NCBI GenBank assembly: GCA_963805915.1
Contig: CAWDWD010000016.1
Location: 1 to 64,000, forward strand
DNA from: JAEULH01 sp963805915
GTDB lineage: Bacteria; Pseudomonadota; Alphaproteobacteria; Rhodospirillales; Defluviicoccaceae
Direction: 5' to 3'
DNA: 64,000 nt
The notes below the pieces were generated by a model that was not told the origin of the DNA, made no database searches, and saw only the letters and a list, made by a program, of their open reading frames with translations. Made by a program: the position numbers and the translations under genes. Below, piece after piece: positions 1 through 9,207 of the stretch; the stretch's first letter is position 1, and each line of letters opens with the position of its first letter.

Positions 1-1
1 G

Positions 2-130
2 GTCGAAGGCCTCGTCCTCGCCGAAGCGCTACCGCGGATCTGGGACGACGAGACGGCGGCCCTGTTCGCCGCCGTTGTGAGCTTCTGGTTCGGCGCCCGG
101 TCGCTGGCCAAGGCGAAGCAGGGGCGCTGA
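2..130 (+). CDS. Phage holin-like protein, 3' end only
   Basis: The frame is open from the window edge to a TGA at 128-130 and gives 42 residues. A hydrophobic stretch (ALFAAVVSFWFGARSLAK) near the end resembles the last membrane segment and basic tail of three-helix phage holins. It sits 5 bp upstream of a lysozyme start, the usual holin-endolysin order of a lysis cassette. The family call is inferred from this context; the N-terminal part lies outside the window. Confidence 0.45.
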   Translation, partial: VEGLVLAEALPRIWDDETAALFAAVVSFWFGARSLAKAKQGR

Positions 131-135
131 GGCCG

Positions 136-306
136 ATGCGTCACGTCACCGACGAAGGCCTCGCGCTGATCAAGCGCTTCGAGAGCTTCAGCCCAACGAT
201 CTACACCTGCCCTGGTGGCTGGCCGACCATCGGCTACGGCCATGTGGTAAAGGCCGACACCTGCTCCGCCGCCGCCTTCACCGGATCCGCCGCGAGGTGC
301 GCGTAG
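136..306 (+). pseudogene. Phage lysozyme (GH24-like endolysin), truncated after about 40 residues
   Basis: The ATG at 136 opens a frame with the typical start of T4/P1-type endolysins: GLALIKRFESF with the catalytic Glu, a C-P-G-G-W segment, then TIGYGHV. A full enzyme has about 140-180 residues. Here the lysozyme sequence stops near position 252 and the frame continues, out of context, into antisense integrase sequence up to a TAG at 304-306. The gene was therefore cut by a rearrangement that joined an integrase 3' end to it, and it cannot make an active enzyme. Confidence 0.7.
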
Positions 307-468
307 CGGGCGGTCGTCTGGACCTGCGTATGCCCGAGCAGCTTGCCGATCATCGGCAGGCCCTGGCCGGCAGCGACGGCGGCCGAGGCGAAGGTGTGGC
401 GCAGGTCATGGATGCGCGCGTCCTTGAGCCCGGCCCGGGCGCGCAGCCGCTTCCAGAACAGCTGAAGG
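246..468 (-). pseudogene. Tyrosine recombinase (integrase) C-terminal fragment
   Basis: Read on the minus strand, this segment encodes only the last ~70 residues of a tyrosine recombinase: FWKRLRARAGLKDARIHDLRHT, LLGHTQVQTTARYAHL and KAAAEQVS, with the H-x-x-R box and the catalytic Tyr. It is a diverged copy of the 3' end of the integrase at 3874-5053 (compare 3940-4155). Upstream, beyond about 470, the frame runs on into unrelated sequence. The fragment abuts the broken lysozyme, so it marks a recombination junction. Confidence 0.75.
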
Positions 469-551
469 TCGGAAGGACTCCGGCAACTTGCCGGTGATGG
501 GCGCACAACGCAGCCTTGTGTCCGTAAAACCGAGTGCAGTACACCGATGAC

Positions 552-1193
552 ATGCAGGGTAGGAATGAGTCGTTCGTGCGCTGTCAGCCGATCGATGCGC
601 GACGGACGGCGCTGATCGTCATTGACGTGCAGAACTGGGTTTTCGGGGAACCGGCCCGTGTCACGAACGCGTACTTTCAACATCGCCTGCGCGATCTCGT
701 CTTGCCCAATTTGCGGCGGTTGATCAGCACGGCCCGCGAGACCGGCACCGAGGTGATGTACACGGTAATCGAGAACCTCACCAGCGATGGCCGCGATCGC
801 AGCCTCGATTACAAGGTCTCGGGCATCTTCGTCGCCAAAGGCTCGTGGGAAGCCAAGGTCGTCGATGCGGTTGCGCCGGCGGACGACGACATTGTGCTGG
901 CGAAGACGTCATCAAGCCTCTTCAACTCGACCAATAGCGACTATCTGCTCCGCAATCTCGGGATCCAGCATCTGATCGTCGCTGGTCTGCTTACCGATCA
1001 GTGCGTCGACCATACCATCCGCGACGCGGCCGACCACGGCTACCGGGCGATCTGCGTGTCGGATGCCTGCGCCACCCTCACGGCGGAACGTCACGAAACC
1101 GCGCTCTCCTTGTTCGCTGGTTACTGCCGTGCCCTGACCACCGATGACGTGATCGCCGAGCTTCGGCGAGACTCGCACGCGGCCGCGCGATAG
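552..1193 (+). CDS. Isochorismatase-family cysteine hydrolase
   Basis: This 213-residue protein has the isochorismatase/nicotinamidase fold signature: ALIVIDVQNW with the catalytic Asp, ILAKTSSSLF-type segment with the Lys (VLAKTSSS), and the nucleophile in GLLTDQCVDHTIRDA. Such enzymes hydrolyse C-N or vinyl-ether bonds of small amides (ureidoacrylate, nicotinamide, N-carbamoyl compounds). An in-frame GTG at 534 is an alternative start; neither has a clear ribosome site, and the 5' side borders the integrase fragment, so the promoter may have been lost. It converges on a glutamine-synthetase-like gene with 3 bp between stops. The substrate is unknown. Confidence 0.8.
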   Translation: MQGRNESFVRCQPIDARRTALIVIDVQNWVFGEPARVTNAYFQHRLRDLVLPNLRRLISTARETGTEVMYTVIENLTSDGRDRSLDYKVSGIFVAKGSWEAKVVDAVAPADDDIVLAKTSSSLFNSTNSDYLLRNLGIQHLIVAGLLTDQCVDHTIRDAADHGYRAICVSDACATLTAERHETALSLFAGYCRALTTDDVIAELRRDSHAAAR

Positions 1194-1196
1194 GCT

Positions 1197-2510
1197 TCAG
1201 TAAGCCTCCCTGTAGCGACGGCAGCGTTCGTCGCGGTCCAGGTCCGCCATCAGGCTCAGCTCGCAGCGCTTGTGGGCGAGATAGGCCGCGTGCAGCGCCG
1301 GCGGAAACCAGGCCCGCGCTGCCTCGTCCGCCGCAAAGGCATCCAATGCCTCGTCCAGCGATTGCGGCAGCCGACGGATGCGCTGCCTTGCTCTCTCCTG
1401 CTCGTCGAGCAGCCCGGGATCGGTGGTTGTGACGGAGGGGGCCGACATCTTCTGCGCGATGCCGTCGAGCCCGGCGTAGACCAAGGCGCCCAGCGCGAGA
1501 TAGGGGCTTGCGGTCGCGTCGGCCGCGCGAAACTCGATGTTGAATTGCGGGGCGATCGGTGCGCCTTTCAATTCCTGGACCGGACAGATGCGCACGCAGG
1601 CCTCACGATCACGAAAGCCGGCATTGGTCCAGGCGGCGCTCCAGCGGTGCGGGAGGAGCCGAAGGTAGGAGATGACGCTGGGTGCGGTCACGGCACACAG
1701 CGCCGCCGCATGATGTAGTATACCGGCGACGAAGCGGCCACCGGTCTCGCTCAGGCCGTGGGGAGCGTCGGCATCGTACATCACCGGCCGCCCGGACAGA
1801 TCGACCAAACTCATGTGAACATGGACGCCGTTGCCGACGATGTCCGGTGTGACCGCGGGCGAAAAGCTGATCCGATGCCCGAGGATCCTCGCCGCGCCAC
1901 GGGCCAGCTCGCGAACGATCACTGCACGATCAGCCGAGGTCACGCCCGCGGCGGGCGCGTAGGTCACCTCGTACTGGCGGGGACCATACTCGGGCAGATA
2001 GAACTCGGGCTCGACCCCGGCCTTATGCAGAGCGCTGACGAAGACCTCGCCGAAGATGGAATGCCGGCGCATGGCATCGAGGCTGTACGCGGAGCCGAGC
2101 CGTTCGTCGGCGCCATCGTAATAGAATTCTTGCTCGAACGCGCTGACGAGACGCAGCCCGGTCTGCTGTTCGAGGGCGGCGAGCGCGCCTTTCAGAATCG
2201 TCCGCGGACAACAGTCCCAAGGCCGACCATCCGTATGTACCACATCACCAAGGAAGAAGTGCTCGCGCGGATGATCCTCACCGAACTCGACATCGACCTC
2301 GGTCGCTGGGTCGGGCATCACCACTAGATCGCCGAACGGCCCCCACGGACTTTCGGCGATTGGCCCGAAGGCGGTCAGCATGATGTTGGTCGGTGTCCAG
2401 CCGATGCCGGCTCGCAGACGTTTCGGCAACTGCGAGACCGGAAAGCCCTTGCCGCGCACCTGTCCGGCGATGTCGCAGTAACAGAACATGACGAGATGCT
2501 CGCGCTGCAT
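1197..2510 (-). CDS. Glutamine synthetase-like gamma-glutamyl ligase
   Basis: The 437-residue protein shows type-I glutamine synthetase features: an N-terminal D-I-A-G-x-V-R-G-K segment, SAFEQEFY with metal-binding Glu, GNGVHVHMSL with ATP/metal His, and NIEFRAADATASPYLALGALV. The N-terminus and active-site surroundings differ from GlnA, so a gamma-glutamyl-amine (putrescine, ethylamine, anilide) ligase is more likely than ammonia assimilation. The ATG at 2510 is preceded by GGAGG five bases away; a longer frame to 2660 lacks such a signal. Together with the hydrolases on either side it suggests a catabolic module for an amine or amide. Substrate not determinable. Confidence 0.8.
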   Translation of the reverse strand: MQREHLVMFCYCDIAGQVRGKGFPVSQLPKRLRAGIGWTPTNIMLTAFGPIAESPWGPFGDLVVMPDPATEVDVEFGEDHPREHFFLGDVVHTDGRPWDCCPRTILKGALAALEQQTGLRLVSAFEQEFYYDGADERLGSAYSLDAMRRHSIFGEVFVSALHKAGVEPEFYLPEYGPRQYEVTYAPAAGVTSADRAVIVRELARGAARILGHRISFSPAVTPDIVGNGVHVHMSLVDLSGRPVMYDADAPHGLSETGGRFVAGILHHAAALCAVTAPSVISYLRLLPHRWSAAWTNAGFRDREACVRICPVQELKGAPIAPQFNIEFRAADATASPYLALGALVYAGLDGIAQKMSAPSVTTTDPGLLDEQERARQRIRRLPQSLDEALDAFAADEAARAWFPPALHAAYLAHKRCELSLMADLDRDERCRRYREAY

Positions 2511-2744
2511 CGTATCCTCCGCCCGACCCCAACAACGAGATCCGCTGTGTTCCCATCCAAAGGCAGGCGAATTCGCCCGTAGGGGGACTATACGGAAGCG
2601 AAGGTAGTAAAACCAATGCCGCTTGCCCCGCCTTATCGGCCAGTCGGGTCTTCTGCGCATGCGGCTCAGAGCCCATTAGGACGGTTTCTTCCGGGAATCA
2701 GAGACGGCGGTGGCAAGGTCGCCGACGGAATGCGGCAAAAGCGA

Positions 2745-3683
2745 TCAGGGCTTAGTCGGCACGAGAACGCCTTCAGCGTTGCGCTTCAACGGGTAGGGCT
2801 GTTTCGGCAGCGGCGCTCCCGGTGCTTCGATCACAGAGACGCCATGAGGCCAACCGTTCGGCGCAATCGCAATGTAGCGGGCGTAACCGCCTGTCCCACC
2901 TTGCGGTTTGGCATAGCCAATGGCGATCAGCGCCCCTGCCTCCGGGACCTGATCGAGATTGGCAACGCCTTCCGCCTGGGTGAACTGATGGTGCATCAGC
3001 CACGCCTCGCCTTCGAGTGTCGGCGTGGCATCGGTATCGAGCGGCTCATGGCCGTGGAACAGGATCCCGCGGTCCAGATGCAGGAACTGCAATGCCGCGA
3101 GGCTGACGCCCGGGAACGGCTTTGCGGTGAACCGGGCCGGGTCATCCCAGTTCTTCGACCAGTCGGAGCGGATCATCACCACCGATCCCTCTGGGACGCG
3201 CCCATGCTTCGCCTCCCACGCCTTGATGTCGTCGACGGTTGCGGCATACCCTGGGTCTGCGGCAACCTTTTCATGCATATCGATGACGACCAGCGGTCTG
3301 ACGGCATAGGTCGGTGGCAGGTCGCTGATGGTGGTCCCGTATTCATCCCAGTGCGCCGGCGGATCGAGCTGGGTTCCGTACTGATCGGTCGGCAGATCGT
3401 ACGCGCTGGCGACGAAGCCATCCTTGGCGTATGTGAACTCCTGACCTTTTTCGACCTCGCCGGGAATTGCCGCCCCGGCGACAGCGGCACGGAACTGGGC
3501 GTGTCCGAAGCCCGGCCAGACGGGGATACTCGGATTGAAGGCATGCGTCAGGTCGATGTACTTCGCTTCCCTGAGCGATCTGTCATATACGTCCCAGAGA
3601 CGCGTGTCCTCGCCTCGTGCTCCAGATGATGCGATTGACCCTGCGAATGCTGCGCTTGCAAAGACCAGGAAATACTTGCGCAT
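2745..3683 (-). CDS. Exported cyclase-family (Kyn-formamidase-like) hydrolase
   Basis: The protein of 312 residues starts with a Sec-type signal peptide (MRKYFLVFASAAFAGSIASSGARG). It has features of the metal-dependent cyclase family (kynurenine formamidase, isatin hydrolase): IDLTHAFNPSIPVWPG near the N-terminus, a metal motif read here as YGTQLDPPAHW, and GHEPLDTDATP further on. In the best-known members the motif is HxGTHxDxPxH, so a His is replaced by Gln. The ATG at 3683 has AGGAG eight bases upstream; a GTG at 3704 is possible. It is co-oriented with the ligase gene 235 bp downstream and probably acts in the periplasm on a cyclic or aryl amide. Confidence 0.78.
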   Translation of the reverse strand: MRKYFLVFASAAFAGSIASSGARGEDTRLWDVYDRSLREAKYIDLTHAFNPSIPVWPGFGHAQFRAAVAGAAIPGEVEKGQEFTYAKDGFVASAYDLPTDQYGTQLDPPAHWDEYGTTISDLPPTYAVRPLVVIDMHEKVAADPGYAATVDDIKAWEAKHGRVPEGSVVMIRSDWSKNWDDPARFTAKPFPGVSLAALQFLHLDRGILFHGHEPLDTDATPTLEGEAWLMHHQFTQAEGVANLDQVPEAGALIAIGYAKPQGGTGGYARYIAIAPNGWPHGVSVIEAPGAPLPKQPYPLKRNAEGVLVPTKP

Positions 3684-3873
3684 TCTGTTCTCCTTCTGCG
3701 ACACGTGCTCGACGGCCTCGGAAGCCGTCAGGCGGAATACGTTAAATGAACGGCTTTCGCAAAACGAACGACTTTCGCGGCGCCGCGTTCGGGTTCGCCG
3801 TGATCAGAGTTCATGGTCCGTGGAGTGGGACTTCCAACATCATTCGATACGGCACCCGTACGCTTCGTGGCTG

Positions 3874-5053
3874 TCACTCATGGATTGCTGCCTCGTTCGC
3901 GCTTCCCACTCCCAGAACTGTCCTGGCAATCACGTTCGACACCTGCTCTGCTGCCGCCTTCACCGGATCGGCGGCGAGGTGGGCGTAGCGAGCGGTGGTC
4001 TGCACCTGGGTGTGTCCGAGTAGCTTGCCGATCATCGGCAGCCCTTGGCCGGCGGCGACGGCGGCCGAGGCGAAGGTGTGGCGCAGATCGTGGATGCGGG
4101 CGTCCTTCAGGCCGGCGCGGGCGCGAAGCCGCTGCCAGAACGGCCGCAGATTCATGAGCCGGCCGCCGGGCTTGATGCCGTGGATCACCCACGGATTGCC
4201 GGGCAGGGGAGGGAGCCGGCGCAGGGTGTCGATCGCCGGCCGGCCGAGATGGACGGTCTTGGCGCCGGTCTTGGAATCCGGGAGATTGAGGACACCGGCG
4301 TCGAGATCGACGAACTCCCACTTCAGCGTCATGATCTCGTTCAGCCGGCAGCCGGTGAGGATCAGCAGCATGATCGCGGCGATCGCCGACGGCAGCTCCA
4401 GGCCTTCCATCTCCATCTCCCGCAAGACGACGCAGCTCGGCCGCGGAGAGGAACCGCTCGCGCTTTTCCTCGCGGTACTTCTTGATGTGCTTCCTCGGGT
4501 TGGAGCCTTCCGGCCGCAAGCCCCACAGCTCGGCGAGGTTGAACATCTTCGACAGGATCTCCAGGCAGCGGTTGGCCTGGTAGGGGACGTGGCGGTACTT
4601 GTGATGGAAGCGAGCAACCTCCTCGCGGCTGACCTCGGCGATCGGGCGGTTGGCGAAGGCGGGGAGGATGAAGATCTTCAGGCTGCGGCGGTACTCCTTT
4701 TGCGTCGATGCCTTGAGATGCACGGCGATGTGCTCGGCATCGAACCGGACGGCGAGATCCTTGACCGTCACGGCGTCGCGGCCGGCGTCGCGCTTGGCCA
4801 GCGGATCGATCCCCTGGCGCAGCAAGGCCAAGTGCTGGATCGCCATCACCCGCGCCTGCTCGGGCGTCACGACGTTGACGTAGCCCAGCACCATCCGCCG
4901 CGACCGGCGGCCGGTGCGGTATTGAAGAACGAAGCTCTTGCGGCTGGACGGCATGACCCGGACGCCGAAGCCGGGAACGTCCCGATCCCAGGCGATGTAG
5001 TCGACGTCTCTCGGCGCCAGCGCCTCGATCGTTCTCTTCGTGAGCTTGCCCAT
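3874..5053 (-). pseudogene. Site-specific tyrosine recombinase (integrase), frameshifted
   Basis: The N-terminal part (from 5053) has the DUF4102-type arm-binding domain (KLTKRTIEAL, GFGVRVMPSSRKSFVLQYR) and a core-binding domain. After AAELRR near 4425-4435 the reading frame is lost and continues in another frame with the catalytic domain: LTGCRLNEI (Arg), HDLRHT (H-x-x-R) and TARYAHL (Tyr), ending at 3874. The gap in the alignment suggests loss of a few bases, not a simple one-base insertion. It lies 200 bp from an initiator-tRNA 3' fragment, as expected for a tRNA-targeting integrase. All catalytic residues remain, but no single protein can be made as sequenced. Confidence 0.85.
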
Positions 5054-5255
5054 ACGGTGTCCTGATCGACAATCCGCTACCCGATCAGGCTCCGGCGGCT
5101 CCTTCAGTCAGCACTATGTCAGCAAGCGGGAGGGAAATTCGTCGTAGCCGATCGCAGAGCAGCATGCCGTTCCGGCCAATATAAGTCAATCATATCAAGT
5201 AGTTAGCGTACTCCTGCGCAATCGCGCGTAGAGGATCGAAGTCTCGCCCGCCGCA

Positions 5256-5301
<46 letters not shown>

Positions 5302-6232
5302 GAATTCCACAACAATATCAACTAGTTATGGCGACCAGAACGGCAACAAACCGCCGTTACCCCGCGCTTCCATGCTTCCACAAAATTCCCCAAGGATTCC
5401 AACGCCCTGACACCGATTCCGGCACATGTTACCCAGCGTCAACGGGAACTCCATGGCACATGCATGGCACATGAAATGCCACGAGTGTTCGACGAATGTT
5501 CACGTGGCGTTGTCAGCGGGAGGATCAACGTTGCGCCGGTAACGCCAAGGGCGCGACACGCCGCGCTGGTGTGGCCTTCATCTTCCGGCTCGACTTCGAA
5601 CAGTGGTTTCATCGCGGTTGCGGATGTCGCTGCTCGTGTCACTCGATGTCCGGATCGCATTTGGAAGCAGCAGTCATCGCGGCCTGCGATAAATGGCCGC
5701 TCTTAGCCAAGGGCAGACGTGGCGGTCCGCTGCACAGGACGCTTGCTCGATGGCAGCTTCGCGGTAAGATAGCGGTAACTCGCGTGAGGAGTGGGGAGGG
5801 CGGGTCTTAACCCAATTCGGACACAGAAGTTTACGCGGATATAAAGGCTGTGATAGCTCCGCGTATCTAGTTACCCGGAATTCTGAGTTTGCCCGTTCAG
5901 TCTAACTGGTGCTCGGACTAATAGCGTAATTTTTTTGACAAACCAGCAGAAGGGCGTAGAGGGCGATGCAATTTTCGGGGGTTTTAAGTTTCTTTGCTCA
6001 ACTTTTCCAAGGCTTTCGGTAATCACTTGGCGGCTGCAAGGAGCTAGATTGTCAAGACCTGATAAGTCAGGCGGCATGCTGCCGCCCTCAATTCATGCCA
6101 CGGGCCATCAAACTCCATATAAGTACTCGCCCGCGGCTGAATTCGCAGATGATTTTCCAATACGCGGAATGGATCGATCTGATGTGCTGTAATTGCTCAC
6201 GCCCTTTTGCCGCCTGACGGCTCGACTCCGGG
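5302..6232. other. 930 bp without a convincing gene
   Basis: Short open frames on both strands (for example 5439-5660 minus, 5464-5706 plus) show no family features and mutually overlap. The segment has an imperfect direct repeat of ATGGCACATG at about 5452-5473, an AT-rich part around 5820-6030, and a GCGGCATGCTGCCGC-type hairpin near 6070-6085. It joins the att site to the insertion-sequence zone and looks like non-coding debris. Confidence 0.5.
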
Positions 6233-6844
6233 TCACCGTCGCTTGAAGCGCGCGGCCAGGGCGGCATTGGCGGCAACAGTGTCGAAGTGGTCTGGGGTGA
6301 AGTCTTCGTCGATCCACTCCTTCTGGTCGGCATAGTCGGGATGGTCGGGGTCGGCCAGAACTTCCAGAAGTTGCTGGTAGCCCCAGGGTCCGCCGCAATT
6401 TTCTGGCGGACAGGCGCGTTTCCCGGCGACGCAGAGCGGATAGGGCTCCGCGTCGATAGCGGGCTGGGTCTTTTCGATCGCGACCGTGTGTTCCCAATCG
6501 TCGCCGAAGTCGTAGGTGTAGGTGAAGCGGGCGACGCCGGATTTCAGCAGGCCCTTCAACGTCAGCCGATTTTCGTCGGCGACGTCATCGACGGTTTGCC
6601 GGTCGCCATACTGCCGCCCGTCGATGTCAAAGGCATGGAGGTGGCCGTCATCCCAGCCCATCGTCGCCTGGATCGCCTGATGCAGGTCGTCGAGCGTCAT
6701 GGTGTCCGCCATCAGCAGCCGGCGCCAGATGGGCGGCTTCGTGCCGCGCAGCGTCACCTTCAGACTGACGATGGTCGTGCCGGCACTGTTCCTCGGCACG
6801 CTGGTCCTGGCCATGATCTTGGTATCCTTATCGGCATCGGACAT
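6233..6844 (-). CDS. Plasmid pRiA4b ORF-3 family protein
   Basis: The 203-residue protein matches the pRiA4b ORF-3-like family: SLKVTLRGTKPPIWRRLLM at the start of the domain, LDDLHQAIQATMGWDDGHLH, YTYDFGDDWEHTV and ENCGGPWGYQQLLEVLADP. The biochemical role of this family is unknown; it is common on Rhizobium plasmids and often next to IS66-type transposase genes, as here (the IS66 gene ends 60 bp upstream). The ATG at 6844 (MSDADKD) fits the domain better than the longer frame to 7042, which only overlaps the transposase. A second ATG at 6814 is possible. Confidence 0.8.
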   Translation of the reverse strand: MSDADKDTKIMARTSVPRNSAGTTIVSLKVTLRGTKPPIWRRLLMADTMTLDDLHQAIQATMGWDDGHLHAFDIDGRQYGDRQTVDDVADENRLTLKGLLKSGVARFTYTYDFGDDWEHTVAIEKTQPAIDAEPYPLCVAGKRACPPENCGGPWGYQQLLEVLADPDHPDYADQKEWIDEDFTPDHFDTVAANAALAARFKRR

Positions 6845-6903
6845 CGGCCGCGATGCCCCATCACCGATGTTTTGCGCGATGGTGTTGGTGACCGCAAGCG
6901 ACC

Positions 6904-8062
6904 TCAAGGGCCGGCGGGCAGAGGCTCTCCGTCCAAGGTCAGGCGGATGGATTGCAGGATGGGAGCGCCGCGTCGTCGGGCGGTCTCGAACACCGACCTG
7001 ACATCGGCGTAGAGCCTGGCACCCCATTCGGAGCGGAAGCAATTGGTGACCTTGCGGAAGATGACGCAGGGTCTGAGCGCCTGTTCCGAGCCGTTGTTGG
7101 TCGGCGGAACATCCCGGTTGGTGACGAAGACGAACAGGTTCTGGCGGAACTTCTTGATGATCCGGACCAGCTTTTGTCCCTGCTCGCCTGTAGGCTCGAT
7201 CCGCAGCAACTGGTCGAGCCGCGTTTCCAGTTTGGCCTGGTAAACGGCGAGGGTGGAGTCTTTAAGCCGGCCGCGCCGGCGGCCGATCGCGACGGCCTGC
7301 TTCAAGAGCTTCTTGATGCCGGGCGCGAAGCACTCGTCGCCGGCATCGATAGCGTATTGGACATCGCGCAAGAGATGGGCGAGACAGGCCTGATGCCCCG
7401 TTCTGGCCCAGCCCATCTGGGCGCCGAGCCGGTCGGAGACCCAGAATTCCGGGCGGAAGTCGCCGAGGAATTCCGCGACCACCACCTTGCCCCGGCTAGG
7501 GGCGACCACGAAGCGGGCGCTGTCGCCGTTATGGAATACCCAGGTCCACCAGGTCTTCTTGCCGACCCTGGCGCTGGTCTCATCGGATTGCAGGATGGTG
7601 CCCGATAAGAGCCGGTCGCGGATCAGGGTTGCCTGATGGGCAAAACCATCGCCGCTCGCCTCCAGCAGGTTGGCGAGCGCCCCCTCGCTGATCTCCAGCC
7701 CCAAAAGATCCGACATCAGCCGGGCCAGACGTTCGAACGGGATCGCCTGGGCGAAGCGCAAGTACAGCACGAAGGCCCGCAGGTTCACCCCGAACGGCGA
7801 GCCCGGCTCCAACCCCGCGGGTGGGGATGCCTTGAACCGCCGCGCGCAGCACGGGCAGACCCCGCCATAAAGCGTCACACGGGTCACATCCGGTACGATC
7901 TCGGGAACCTCGATGCGGTCATAGGCGTGCACAGCCTCTTGGAAAACGCCGCTCACATCGGTGTGGCAATGGCTGCACCGCTCGGCCAGCATCTCCCGCC
8001 GCCGCGTCGGGTTGGGATGCAGCGGACGGTGCGCACCAGCATGGACAGAGGTGGCCTGGGGA
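6904..8062 (-). pseudogene. IS66-family transposase, N-terminus missing
   Basis: About 385 residues of an IS66 TnpC-type DDE transposase: a zinc-ribbon region (RCSHCHTDVSG, GGVCPCCARRF), PFERLARLMSDLLG, the catalytic core with LQSDETSARVGKKTWWTWVF, ACLAHLLRDVQYAID, and the C-terminal NNGSEQALRPCVIFRKVTN with the Glu. The usual first ~80 residues are absent; the frame upstream of HRPLHPNPTRRREML passes into an IS3 element near 8062. The element was therefore cut by the IS3 insertion. Its sequence type differs from the second IS66 remnant at 9208-10345, so these are two elements. Confidence 0.85.
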
Positions 8063-8132
8063 ATCTGGACAGGGGGGATAAGTGGATTTTCTGCCTGAGT
8101 GCGGCGAGGATCGCCGCGGATCAGGAGAGAGC

Positions 8133-8445
8133 ATGACCAGACGGGCACGCCGGAATCACACACCGGCATTCAAGGCGAAGGTGGCGTTGGCGGCCATCAA
8201 GGGTGGTGAGGACACTGGCGGAGTTGGCGCAGGTGTTCGACGTTCACCCGAACCAGATCACCAACTGGAAGGCGCAGCTGCTGGAGGGCGCGGCGGGCGT
8301 GTTCGGCTCTGCTGCGGTGAGCACCGAGGCCGGGCCTGCGGTGGATTTGAAGGCGCTGCACGCCAAGATCGGCGAGCTGGCGCTGGAGAACGATTTTTTG
8401 GCGGCCGCGCTCGGCAAGGCCGGCATGCTGAGCGCAAAGCGATGA
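8133..8445 (+). pseudogene. IS3 orfA (HTH transposase subunit), one-base frameshift
   Basis: The product starts RRARRNHTPAFKAKVALAAIKG, then continues in the next frame as LAELAQVFDVHPNQITNWK with a helix-turn-helix and a coiled region (DLKALHAKIGELALENDFL). The frame change is at about 8205, where GGTGGTGAGG replaces the GGTGAGAGG seen in the partial copy at 9102-9112. One extra base therefore breaks the gene. The stop TGA (8443-8445) overlaps the orfB ATG, the usual IS3 arrangement. Confidence 0.8.
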
Positions 8446-9095
8446 TCGACCGTTCGCACGAGCTTCCGCTGACCCGGCAGGCGGCGGTGCTGAAGCTCGG
8501 CCGGAGCGGCCTCTATTACCGGCCGCGTCCGGCGTCGCCGGCCGATCTGGGGATCATGCGGCGGATCGACGATCTGCATCTCGACTACCCGTTCGCCGGC
8601 AGCCGGATGCTGCGCGACCTGTTGCGCGGCGAGGGCATCGAGATCGGCCGCCAGCGTGTCGCCACGCTGATGAGGCGGATGGGGGTCGAGGCGATCTACC
8701 GCCGGCCGAACACCTCCAAACCCGCGCTCGGCCACAAGATCTACCCGTATCTGCTGCGTTCCGTGTCGATCGGCCGGCCCAACCAAGTCTGGGCGATGGA
8801 TATCACCTACATCCCGATGGCGCGCGGCTTCGTCTATCTCTGCGCCGTGGTCGACTGGTTCAGCCGCCGGGTTCTGGCCTGGCGGCTCTCGATCACTCTG
8901 GAGGTCGGGTTCTGTCTCGAGGCCGTCGACGAGGCGCTGGCGAAGCACGCCAGGCCGGAGATCTTCAACACCGACCAGGGAAGCCAGTTTACCAGCGCCG
9001 AGTTCACCGGCCTGCTGCTGAAGCACGCCATCGCAATCAGCAAGGACGCCAAGGGATCGTGGCGGGACAACGTCTTCGTCGAGCGGCTCTGGCGG
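8442..9095 (+). pseudogene. IS3 orfB (DDE transposase), C-terminus lost
   Basis: An integrase-core transposase: HTH_21-like region (DLHLDYPFAGSRMLRDLL), then the DDE domain with VWAMDITYIPM (first Asp), IFNTDQGSQFTS (second Asp) and DNVFVERLWR (Glu). A complete orfB has about 45-60 more residues after VERLWR. Here the sequence jumps within TGGCGG into an orfA copy, so the C-terminal part is missing although all three catalytic residues are kept. Confidence 0.85.
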
Positions 9096-9207
9096 CCATC
9101 AAGGGTGAGAGGACACTGGCGGAGTTGGCGTAGGTGTTCGACGTTCACCCGAACCAGATCACCAACTGGAAGGCGCAGCTGCTGGAGGGCGCGGCGGGCG
9201 TGTTCGG
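9090..9207 (+). repeat. Second copy of an IS3 orfA segment
   Basis: Positions 9090-9207 repeat about 8187-8305 nearly base for base (helix-turn-helix part of orfA). The copies differ by the one-base frameshift of the first copy and by a TAG in the second (GCGTAGGTG versus GCGCAGGTG). It follows directly on truncated orfB, as expected if two IS3 copies once stood in tandem and the middle was deleted. Confidence 0.85.

Larger units (their letters stand above)
8063..9207 (+). mobile_element. IS3-family element, rearranged (about 1.15 kb)
   Basis: The element has overlapping orfA and orfB of an IS3-family insertion sequence on the plus strand. It lies between two IS66 remnants. Its 3' end is not the native end: orfB runs into a second copy of an orfA segment (9090-9207), which is in turn fused to an IS66 remnant. 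Left and right terminal repeats were not identified with certainty; the left boundary at about 8063 is where the IS66 reading stops. Confidence 0.7.

Noticed and set aside
1272..2327. Long plus-strand frames over the glutamine-synthetase-like gene
   Set aside because: They shadow a strongly conserved minus-strand gene and have no domain.
5302..6232. Possible genes in the gap after the att site
   Set aside because: All frames are short, overlap each other and show no conserved pattern.
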